A stretch of 57,345 bases of DNA from Kitasatospora humi (GTDB lineage: Bacteria; Actinomycetota; Actinomycetes; Streptomycetales; Streptomycetaceae). The stretch covers positions 1-57,345 of the forward strand of contig NZ_JAJJPA010000044.1 of assembly GCF_020907985.1 (NCBI RefSeq). Direction: 5' to 3'. Both the position numbers and the translations under genes were made by a program. The notes below the pieces were generated by a model that saw only the letters and a list, made by a program, of their open reading frames with translations, ran no database searches and was not told the DNA's origin. Numbering within the stretch: position 1 is the first letter of the stretch; each line of letters begins with the position of its first letter. Shown here piece by piece: positions 8,603 through 15,109 of the stretch.

Positions 8603-9355
8603 GTGACATCACAAGACCTTGGCCGCGTGGAGCGGATCGGCAACACGGTGCGCCGACCGGCGGCGCCTTGGACACCGGCGGTTCACGGGCTGCTTCGTCA
8701 TCTTGAGGCCGTCGGTTATGAGCAAGCACCCCGTGTGCTCGGCTTCGATGAGCAGGGGAGGGAGGTTCTGACCTGGATTGATGGCGAGTCCGGCCCGGAC
8801 GGCTGGGCCAAGGTCGTCGATGACCGCGGCCTGATCGCCTTCGCCCGTCTGCTGCGCGAGTACCACGACGCCGTCGCCGGCTACCGCCCTCCTGGCACAA
8901 CCTGCTGGTCCACCAAGACCGCTGGACCTGTGGGCGATGAGGTGATCTGCCATGGGGACTTCGGGCCGTGGAACGTCGTCTGGTGCGGCAGTCAGCCGAT
9001 CGGGATCATCGACTGGGACCACGCCCGTCCGGCGCAGCGGTTGCACGATGTCGCCTACGCGCTCGAGTACGCCGCTCCGTTCCGGGATGACGCCGAGTGC
9101 GTGCGCCGGCTGCGCTACCCCCAGCCGCCCGACCGGCGTCGCCGCCTTGAGGTGTTCGCCAGTGCGTACGGCCTCACTGACACGGCGGGGCTGGTCGACG
9201 CCGTTATTGGCGTTCAGGAAGAGGACATCGACGCTGTTCGCCGCCTCGCCGAGCAGGGCCACGAGCCCCAGGCCACCTGGGTTGCCGAAGGCCATCTGGA
9301 CGAGCTTCGAGATCGTGTCGCATGGAGCCGAGCCAACCGGCATTTGATCGAATAA
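8603..9355 (+). CDS. Aminoglycoside phosphotransferase (APH)-family protein
   Basis: A 250-aa cytosolic small-molecule kinase from a GTG start. The catalytic loop is ICHGDFGPWNVVW (His-Gly-Asp with Asn five residues after Asp) near residues 113-125. The metal-binding segment follows as IGIIDWDHARP near 132-142. A tryptophan-containing LTWIDGE hinge precedes them. This order is that of the APH/choline-kinase fold. Family members phosphorylate aminoglycosides, homoserine, choline and other alcohols, and the substrate here cannot be read from sequence. The gene is intact but sits between two IS5 remnants and a 43-bp direct repeat, which suggests it arrived as mobile cargo. No partner genes are nearby. 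Confidence 0.8.
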   Translation: MTSQDLGRVERIGNTVRRPAAPWTPAVHGLLRHLEAVGYEQAPRVLGFDEQGREVLTWIDGESGPDGWAKVVDDRGLIAFARLLREYHDAVAGYRPPGTTCWSTKTAGPVGDEVICHGDFGPWNVVWCGSQPIGIIDWDHARPAQRLHDVAYALEYAAPFRDDAECVRRLRYPQPPDRRRRLEVFASAYGLTDTAGLVDAVIGVQEEDIDAVRRLAEQGHEPQATWVAEGHLDELRDRVAWSRANRHLIE

Positions 9356-9380
9356 CGGTATGTGGGTGTCGGCTCCACGG

Positions 9381-9424
9381 CAGCAGTCACGCTCACCAGA
9401 TCGAGACTCCCGTTCGACTGGCAC
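9381..9424. repeat. Direct repeat flanking the phosphotransferase gene, copy B
   Basis: Second copy of the 43-44-bp repeat described at 8487-8529. It lies just after the phosphotransferase stop codon and ends about 30 bp before the truncated IS5 fragment. Confidence 0.7.
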
Positions 9425-9456
9425 CCCTCAAGATCGGAACGGCAACAACCACCAAG

Positions 9457-9720
9457 GTCAACGAGCCAGCCGGTGTAGCCGCCGTCGGCCCGGACCAGGG
9501 TGATGATGGCGCGGTGCCGGGCGCGCAGGCGCTGCAGCAGGTCGTGGCCGGCGTCGCGGTCGCTGACGGATGCCGCGGTGACGATCACGACCAGCGGCAG
9601 GCCGAGGGTGTCGACGCCGATGTGCCCTTTGCGGCCGTTGATCTTCTTTCCGGCGTCGTAGCCGCGCGAGGCGGCGGGCACGGCGTCGCCCTTGCGGCGC
9701 GGCACCTCGACAGCGCCCAA
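9457..9720 (-). pseudogene. Internal fragment of a second IS5-family transposase
   Basis: The minus strand carries SRGYDAGKKINGRKGHIGVD, then LVVIVTAASVSDRDAGHDLL and LVRADGGYTGWLVDL. This is the central catalytic block of an IS5 transposase of a different subgroup from the copy at 7499-8316. Both ends are lost: it breaks off right after GYTGWLVDL near 9457, and upstream of about 9720 the frame no longer matches. It is inactive. Confidence 0.75.
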
Positions 9721-9746
9721 CACCAGGACGCGCAGCAGACGGCCGA

Positions 9747-9959
9747 TCAGTCTCCAGGCCCGTCGACAACCACGGTCCACCGCAGGTCCCAGCCGAGCCC
9801 TGTCAAGTGGTCCCGGGCCGTGGTGACGCTGGCCGCGGTATCAGACAGGTGCTCGGCCATCTGCGGGAGAAAGCCGGTCAATAGATGCAGGTTACGTAAT
9901 GGGGCCATCGGCTCGGTGTACCCGTCGGGTACCGGCGGCACGCCCTCTTTTTTGGCCAA
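9747..9959 (-). CDS. Small hypothetical protein, probably 3'-truncated
   Basis: A 70-aa frame from a TTG start. It reads like real protein (AKKEGVPPVPDGYTEP, then LRNLHLLTGFLPQMAEHLSD) and is predicted largely helical and soluble. The last ten residues (WTVVVDGPGD) run into sequence next to the IS5 fragment, so the natural C-terminus may be missing. I recognise no family. The start could also be an internal codon if the gene has lost its 5' end. Confidence 0.4.
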   Translation of the reverse strand: MAKKEGVPPVPDGYTEPMAPLRNLHLLTGFLPQMAEHLSDTAASVTTARDHLTGLGWDLRWTVVVDGPGD

Positions 9960-9994
9960 CTGTGATGCTCAGTCACAGCCTGCACCGCGGAACG

Positions 9995-10284
9995 TCAACG
10001 CCACTGGTAGAACGCCCGGTCATCACCTGGGATTCCCTGTAACCCCGGAACGCCCTTGGCGTCCTGAGTCCTTGATCCTCCGTTCTTCACGAGCACCTGG
10101 GCCTGGTAGCGGAGCAGCTGCAGGAACGCCTCGCGCCTGGTCGGCCGGCGCACCGGGGTCCGGCAGCAGCACCCGCGGGGGTGTGCTGGTGCCGGTGGAG
10201 ACCGGGAAGCGCTGGGCGCCCGACCGGGCCGCTGTCGGTGCCGGGATGGGCCCGTGTGGTGGTCGGGGTGGTGATGTCGGTCAT
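9995..10284 (-). pseudogene. Small hypothetical gene broken over three frames
   Basis: A minus-strand ATG at 10284 begins MTDITTPTTTRAHPG. The sense then appears to pass to a frame reading RFPVSTGTSTPPRVLLPDPG and then to one reading REAFLQLLRYQAQVLVKNGG, finishing DDRAFYQWR at 9995. Each block has the composition of real protein while the intervening out-of-frame text does not. I therefore read this as one gene of about 95 codons with two frameshifts. The function is unknown and the reconstruction is by eye. Confidence 0.35.
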
Positions 10285-10316
10285 CGCAGGTGCCCGCTAT
10301 CGCGTCGCGGGCTCGA

Positions 10317-10742
10317 ATGAACGTCGATTCTTGGCAGAATGCACGAGTGCAGCCCCTACCGGTTCCCTGCCCCGCCCACCTCATCCCGGACGCCACCGGT
10401 ACCGACGCCTTCCACGACGTCTACCGCAACGCCATGGCGCACAACGTCGTATTCGTCGCCATCGAATCCGAGAAACGCCGCCAGTGGACCGTGAAGGCGG
10501 ACACCCTCACCGCCGGCTCCGGCCACACGGTCGCCGACGCCGTCAACGATGTCATCCGAGCCGCGATCCTGCGCCTGGTCGACGACCGCGAGGTCGATTT
10601 AGGCGCCTACACGGGACCCGTCTACTTCATGATGCACGGCGTGCGCAGCGAAGAACGAGCCCGCGAACTCGCCGCCGCACTCCACGCCGCCCTCTACGGA
10701 GACCTGGAACCCCTGTCTCGCGCCGTCCCTCCCCCACCCTGA
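10317..10742 (+). CDS. Conserved hypothetical protein, copy 2 of a duplicated gene
   Basis: A paralogue of the gene at 129-545: identical order and nearly identical sequence from CPAHLIPDATGT to the end. The start is uncertain. An ATG at 10317 gives 141 aa, a GTG at 10347 gives a shorter protein, and a GTG at 10290 is also in frame. Only the part from about 10363 on is shared with copy 1, so copy 2 has its own 5' leader. Most substitutions between the copies are synonymous or conservative, consistent with selection on both. The function is unknown. Confidence 0.6.
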   Translation: MNVDSWQNARVQPLPVPCPAHLIPDATGTDAFHDVYRNAMAHNVVFVAIESEKRRQWTVKADTLTAGSGHTVADAVNDVIRAAILRLVDDREVDLGAYTGPVYFMMHGVRSEERARELAAALHAALYGDLEPLSRAVPPPP

Positions 10743-10836
10743 CACCCGAGTAACGGCCCCGGCCCTCGTCGTGAAGTTACACCTTCGGCCACCGACCCGC
10801 GCCGAACTCCAGGCAGTCCTCACAGGTCCTCAGGCG
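10363..10836. repeat. Large direct repeat, copy B (474 bp)
   Basis: Matches 166-638 in direct orientation, at about 96% identity by eye. It contains the 3' five-sixths of the second hypothetical gene and about 95 bp after it. The identity ends at CTCAGGCG in both copies. Confidence 0.9.
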
Positions 10837-11433
10837 CGCGCCGGCCTGCCACGCCTCGGCGTGGCACGACGGGCTCCGGCAGGCCACCGCCCGGGCAGGT
10901 GGCAGCAGGACAGGTTCGGCGGCGTACCGGACGCGGAGGTCTCCCGCAGCGGTTTGGGGCCGGCGGACATCTCCCGGTCCAGGAAGCCGCGCAGTGGTGT
11001 GCGGGGGCAGCTGAGGCCGGAGGTCAGGCTCATGCCGTCCACCGCCGGCCGGTGACTGTGCTGCGGGCGGGGCCGAAGGGGAGCACCGCAGAGGTGCCGG
11101 TCCGGGGCTTGGTCCGGGCGGTGGTGTGCAGGCGGTTCGTCATACCAGGGACGCTAGGAACGTCCCCTGACAGGTTGGAGGACGAACGGAGCAGCCGCGT
11201 CGCCCGGTTGGGCACGTTTTCACCCGACCGGCCGGACAGTCCTTGCGCTCGGGACCGAGTCCATCGGCGGGAAGTGCTGCTCCTGGATCTCGGCCCACTG
11301 GGAGGTCGTCGGTTTGGGTCGTAGCGAGCTGAGGACGTCGGGGCGGATCAGCTGGCCGCAGCTAGGCAGGTGGTTGCCGGTGTGAACCATCGTTCGGGCG
11401 AAAACGGAAGCGTCCGAGTTTCGTTAGGGGTAC
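10743..11433. other. Gene-poor stretch with one possible relic
   Basis: The first 95 bp belong to the direct repeat. On the minus strand, 10830-11042 opens with a GTG and reads MDGMSLTSGLSCPRTPLRGF, then LDREMSAGPKPLRET. This resembles the N-terminus of a conserved streptomycete protein, but it degenerates after about 35 residues, so at most it is a fragment. The rest, 11050-11433, shows no convincing coding frame. The AGGGG ribosome site of the next gene lies at the end. Confidence 0.35.
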
Positions 11434-11754
11434 ATGACTTTGATCAGGACGATCTCTGCCTTCGCACTTGCTGCTGCAGGGGCGTCTGTCGCCTCAACAT
11501 CAGCCGGTGCAACCACGATCATTGGCTTCGGAAACGGCGCGATCAACAACGCCTGCGCCAACAGCGGCATGGCTGGCCGAACCAACGGCGCCACCGCTCA
11601 GGCGCAAGGAATCGGCACAGCGCTCGCCGCAGCACTGCCTGTCAGCGGCCCCGCCAACCAGTGCGGGAATCTTGGACTCCAGGCCGTGGCGGGATCTTCC
11701 TCCCGCCTCCTCTACAAAGTCAGCGGCAGCGTGGATGACTGGCTTATGGAGTGA
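11434..11754 (+). CDS. Small secreted protein
   Basis: A 106-aa protein with a Sec signal peptide (MTLIRTISAFALAAAGASVA, then an Ala/Ser-rich site near residue 27). The ribosome site AGGGG lies about 5 bases upstream of the ATG. The mature chain of about 80 residues is Ala/Gly/Asn-rich with exactly two cysteines (NNACANSG and NQCGNLGLQ), probably forming one disulfide. Size and composition recall the small surface proteins of streptomycetes (rodlins, chaplins), but there is no chaplin domain signature. I leave it as a secreted protein of unknown role. Confidence 0.6.
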   Translation: MTLIRTISAFALAAAGASVASTSAGATTIIGFGNGAINNACANSGMAGRTNGATAQAQGIGTALAAALPVSGPANQCGNLGLQAVAGSSSRLLYKVSGSVDDWLME

Positions 11755-11823
11755 GTGGCGGTGCCGCTCAGGTGGGGTCCTGGAGCGGAGCGGTGGGGAG
11801 GTAGAGCCGGCGGCCGAGCTGGG

Positions 11824-12261
11824 TCACCCGCTCTGCTCCAGTGCGGTGACGAGTTCGGCGAGGATCGGGAGCGAGGCTGCCAGCGTGTCGCGTTCGCCGG
11901 CGGGCAGCTGATCGATGGCGTGGGCCAGGGCGGCCGAGCTGGTGCGGTCGTAGCGGTCGAGCAGGTCGAGGGCGGCGGCGGACGGGGTGAGCACCACCGC
12001 GCGCAGGTCGCCGGGGTCCGGGTCGCGGCTCACCAGGCCCGCCGCCACCATGGTCTTGACGAGGTTGCTGACGGTGGAGGGGGCGATCCGGAGCCGCTGG
12101 GCCACCGTGCGCGGACTGAGCGGGCCTTCGGCGGCGAGCGCGCGCAGCAGCTCGATCTGGGCTTCGGGAAGGTCGGGGAGCCCCGCGGCACTGCGGCTCG
12201 CGCGCATCACGGCGCGGCGCAGGGGCCCGAGGAGGCGGCTGAGCTCGGAGGCAGTGTCCAT
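11824..12261 (-). CDS. MarR-family transcriptional regulator
   Basis: A 145-aa winged-helix repressor (from the ATG at 12261; an ATG at 12288 would add nine residues). The core reads LPEAQIELLRALAAEGPLSP, then a recognition helix IAPSTVSNLVKTMVAAGLVS, with the wing containing DPGDLRAVVLTPS. This is the standard MarR order. The gene is divergent from the phenolic acid decarboxylase gene, and a 27-bp near-perfect palindrome lies between them. The simplest model is a repressor of padC and of itself that is released by hydroxycinnamates. In many bacteria this job belongs to PadR, so a MarR protein here is a variation. The ligand is inferred from the neighbour only. Confidence 0.88.
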   Translation of the reverse strand: MDTASELSRLLGPLRRAVMRASRSAAGLPDLPEAQIELLRALAAEGPLSPRTVAQRLRIAPSTVSNLVKTMVAAGLVSRDPDPGDLRAVVLTPSAAALDLLDRYDRTSSAALAHAIDQLPAGERDTLAASLPILAELVTALEQSG

Positions 12262-12287
12262 AGGGGAAAGTCTGCCCAACTTTTCCA

Positions 12288-12314
12288 TTTGACACAAAAT
12301 AGTTTTGAGTCAAA
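12288..12314. promoter_or_regulatory. 27-bp palindromic operator between marR-type gene and padC
   Basis: Two 12-bp arms, TTTGACACAAAA (12288-12299) and TTTTGAGTCAAA (12303-12314), are separated by TAG. They are complementary at 11 of 12 positions, and the site is markedly AT-rich for this genome. It overlaps the longest possible N-terminus of the regulator and lies 58 bases before padC. Size, symmetry and position are those of a MarR operator. It also carries a TTGACA-like hexamer that may be part of a promoter. Confidence 0.8.
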
Positions 12315-12372
12315 ATGGAGATGCGGCCCCCAACCAGGCCCCCGCCCCGGTCAAGGCAAGGAGCGCAACCCC

Positions 12373-12909
12373 ATGACCGCCACCCAGTACCCGACCACCA
12401 TCGAAAACCCCGTTCCCCAGCAGGACCTGTCCGGCATTGTCGGCCACCGCTTCATCTACACCTACGCCAACGGCTGGCAGTACGAGATGTACGTGAAGAA
12501 CGCCACCACCATCGACTACCGCATCCACACCGGCCATGTCGGCGGCCGCTGGGTCAAGGGCCAGAGCGTCGACCTCGTCATGCTCACCCAGGGCGTCTAC
12601 AAGGTCTCCTGGAACGAGCCGACCGGCACCTCGGTCTGCGTCAACATCATCCCCGCCGAGCGGGTCCTGCACGGCGTGATCTTCTTCCCCGACTGGATCC
12701 GCAACCACGGCGAGCGCACCGTCCTGTTCCAGAACGACCACCTGGACGAGATGCGCGCCTTCCGCGACGCCGGCCCGACCTACCCCATCTACATCGTCCC
12801 GGAGTTCGCGAAGATCACCCTGTTCGAGAACGTCGGCGAGAACGACGACGACGTGATCTCCGTCGCCCCCGGCGACCTCCCCGCGGGCTGGTCCGACCGC
12901 ACCAACTGA
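12373..12909 (+). CDS. padC: Phenolic acid decarboxylase
   Basis: A 178-aa cytosolic enzyme that decarboxylates ferulic, p-coumaric and caffeic acids to vinyl phenols, without cofactor. The sequence follows the PadC family closely: GHRFIYTYANGWQYEMYVKN with the catalytic YTY tyrosine pair, TIDYRIHTGHVGGRWVKGQ with the conserved Arg, YKVSWNEPTGTSV with the conserved Glu, then HGVIFFPDWI and a C-terminal YPIYIVPEFAKITLFENVGE. Relative to Bacillus PadC it has about 20 extra residues at the N-terminus. The ATG at 12373 is the only good start. It is controlled most likely by the divergent MarR-type regulator through the palindrome upstream. It probably serves detoxification of plant phenolics in soil. 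Confidence 0.95.
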   Translation: MTATQYPTTIENPVPQQDLSGIVGHRFIYTYANGWQYEMYVKNATTIDYRIHTGHVGGRWVKGQSVDLVMLTQGVYKVSWNEPTGTSVCVNIIPAERVLHGVIFFPDWIRNHGERTVLFQNDHLDEMRAFRDAGPTYPIYIVPEFAKITLFENVGENDDDVISVAPGDLPAGWSDRTN

Positions 12910-13003
12910 ACCGGGTTCGGGAGCAGCGGGACGCCTCGGCCCGGCCCCACTGCCCCCGGTCGCCGCAGGCCCCGGGTCCCGGGTCCTGGGAACACTCTGC
13001 GCC

Positions 13004-13249
13004 GTGACCTACACCGACAGCAGCCTGTTCCAGCCCGGCACCACCGTGTTGCGCCGCGACGTCCACGCCGGCCGAGTGTGGGCCACGATGCCCCAGCGCG
13101 TGGTCGACGACACCGGCCAAGTGGTCACCAACCGGCAGCGCTTCGCCCGCCTCCGCCGAGGACCGCACCGTCGTGGGCGTCTACGGCCTGAGCCCGAATC
13201 TGAGTACCCGTGCTCAGGGCCGCAGGACCGAACCCCGGTAGCGTCGTGA
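13004..13249 (+). pseudogene. N-terminal fragment of a DUF402-domain protein
   Basis: From a GTG start, the first 40 residues (FQPGTTVLRRDVHAGRVWAT, then MPQRVVDDTGQVV) match the beginning of streptomycete DUF402 proteins, which are about 200 aa long. After about base 13130 the frame becomes an unrelated Arg-rich tail and stops at 81 aa. The DUF402 catalytic core is absent, so this is a truncated gene. Family members act on nucleoside diphosphates or triphosphates. Confidence 0.5.
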
Positions 13250-13291
13250 TCAAGACCGCATACCGCTCGGCCGACGACGGGGGACAACACG

Positions 13292-13645
13292 ATGCAGACC
13301 AGTGAGCGCACCACGACCCGCAGGTGGCCGGTCGTCCTCGGCATGGTGCTCCCCCTCTTCCTGATCGGCGGGGTCACCGCCGGGAATTGGGCCTGGGACC
13401 ACGGCCACGGTCCGATCGCCAGGCACGACGAGCCCATGATTTCTGACGTCGGAGTCGTGACCCCTGTGGACGGTCACGTAATGCGGCTCTGTCGAAAATC
13501 TTGTGGAGCGGGAACCGCGAGTACTCTGAGTGGCGCCAGTGTTCGACTACTCATAGACGGTTGCCGCGCTGAGAGCCCGCGCGAAGAAGGTCCAGTCGCC
13601 GCTGCCCAGAAGCTCCTTGCTGAAGTACTGGTACCAGCTTTCTGA
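13292..13645 (+). pseudogene. Truncated small membrane protein
   Basis: An ATG with GGGGGA upstream opens a frame with one transmembrane helix at residues about 13-31 (WPVVLGMVLPLFLIGGVTAG) and an external His/Asp-rich stretch. The coherent part ends near 13484, where GGCTCTGTCG begins; this looks like the terminus of an insertion element. The remaining 50 codons look random. I read it as the N-terminus of a longer membrane-anchored protein cut by an insertion. The family is unknown. Confidence 0.4.
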
Positions 13646-13815
13646 GCTGGCAGCCCGGCGGATCGAGGCAGGCGTGGGAGCGGCGCCGGCAGACTCGGGG
13701 ACTGTGCCGGGGACGCCACCGCCGGCGCTGGCGGGCCGGCCCCCGACCGGTTCCTGGAACCGGTGGCCCGGCCGACCGGGCCGGACGGGCCACCGGAGCT
13801 GTGGGGCGCCTATCG

Positions 13816-14193
13816 CTAGAGCCGGCCGCACAGGAAGCTGGTCCGGGCGGTCGCGGTGGCACCGGAGGAGTCCGTCACGGTGACCTGGATGGTCGTGTGC
13901 TGGCCGTCGTTGCACATGCCCCAGCCGTCGTCGGGGCTGCTCATGTAGCCCAGAAACGTGGCGTTGACCACTCCGGTGAAGGTGTAGGTGTAGCTGCCGG
14001 TGCCCCCGCTGGCCCACGCCTGGCAGTCGAACTCGTCGACGTTCACCTTGCCCGGCATCAGGCCGTCGTCCGTACAGGCCCCGACACCGAAGCCGGTGGT
14101 GAGCGTCGTGGTGGCGTGGGCCGGGGCAGCGACGCCGAAAGTGGCCAGTGCAAGGAGCAGCGGAGCGGCGAGGCGTACAGCGGTCCTGGTCAT
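13816..14193 (-). CDS. Small secreted four-cysteine protein
   Basis: A 125-aa protein with a Sec signal peptide (MTRTAVRLAAPLLLALATFG, cleavage likely after AHA near 27). AGGGAG lies 6 bases before the ATG. The mature domain of about 98 aa is beta-rich and has four cysteines (GACTDDG, DCQAW, MCNDG, FLCGRL), which could form two disulfides. Strands such as GSYTYTFTGVVNA and TTIQVTVTDSSGATATA suggest an Ig-like or SH3-like sandwich. Similar four-Cys secreted proteins sit at 29786-30241 and 35464-36018 in this window. The role is unknown; an extracellular binding or inhibitor protein is plausible. Confidence 0.7.
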   Translation of the reverse strand: MTRTAVRLAAPLLLALATFGVAAPAHATTTLTTGFGVGACTDDGLMPGKVNVDEFDCQAWASGGTGSYTYTFTGVVNATFLGYMSSPDDGWGMCNDGQHTTIQVTVTDSSGATATARTSFLCGRL

Positions 14194-15109
14194 CGGGACT
14201 CCCTTGTTGTTCCGGGTACGGACTCAAGTTCGGCGTCTGGATGGAGAGTTGACGCTGATGAGCGAGACTTGACTGTGGCTGGCCGACCGGATCGGGATCA
14301 AGGCGCCGTTCGTAAACTCCTGTGAAGCTACGGCCGGAAGAGTAGTCGTCGTGTCATCGGTTCGTGAACGTCGCGGCTTCGGGTCGACGAGGCGTTTCCT
14401 GCCCGGCCGAAGCCGGGACCAGCGATGGCGAGGGTCGCCGGTTCGGGTGATCGGCCGACAGGGCCGATACCGTCGCCGCGGGGGTGGCGAGCCGGAAAGC
14501 CGGGTGCCGGCCCGGTGAGGCGAACGGCAAGCGCCGTGCCGGTCCGGGCGGGCGCAGGGCGGCCCTCGGGGCTCGGCGGTCAGGTGCGGGTCCGCAATCG
14601 CGCCGCGCACCCTGGCGGCCGCCCTGCCGCCTGGGCGCAGACCGCCGCATCAGCCTCTCCTCGGCGCGGCGCGGCGCGGCGCAGCTCGAACTCCGGCCGG
14701 GCCGGGCCGGCGGACCCCGTCCCGCTCGTCCTGCGCGGCCTCGCCCGCCCGGTTGACAGCGAGACGTGGACCTTGTTGGCAGGCGTCGTACGCGGCCACC
14801 GCAACGTCGTCCACCGGGCGCTGCGACCGCTGGCCATCCCTGGTGGCGGATCGGCGGGTTGGCGGCGCGAGGGGAACACGGCGGCATTCGGCATCGGTGC
14901 CCGCATCATCCCGCACCGCACTCGGTGACGTCAGGTGATGTCACGTCAATACCCGGAGACGACAGAAGTCGTCCAGGTCGTGCATGGGCGATCGAGGGCC
15001 GGCTGACCGCAAGTGGCCCACAGGAACGGTCGGCGAGTGGCTCATTGTGTGGCCGAAGGGTGGCTTACGGTCAACCTGCTCAGTTCACCGAGTTCGGGAG
15101 TAATCGCAG
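14194..15109. other. Long intergenic region, no supported gene
   Basis: About 0.9 kb with several open frames on both strands, all of Arg/Pro/Ala-rich composition typical of shadow frames. A GCGGC microsatellite-like run lies near 14665-14690. The 5' end should hold the promoter of the secreted protein (minus strand) and the 3' end that of the nitrosuccinate-like operon. Confidence 0.5.
14926..14948. promoter_or_regulatory. Inverted repeat upstream of the nitrosuccinate-like operon
   Basis: TGACGT (14926-14931) and ACGTCA (14943-14948) are inverted around an 11-base spacer. The left half extends to the self-complementary octamer TGACGTCA, and a related TGATGTCACGTCA lies to the right. It is 160 bp before the first gene, a reasonable position for an operator. 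No regulator gene is adjacent, so this is only a candidate. Confidence 0.35.
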
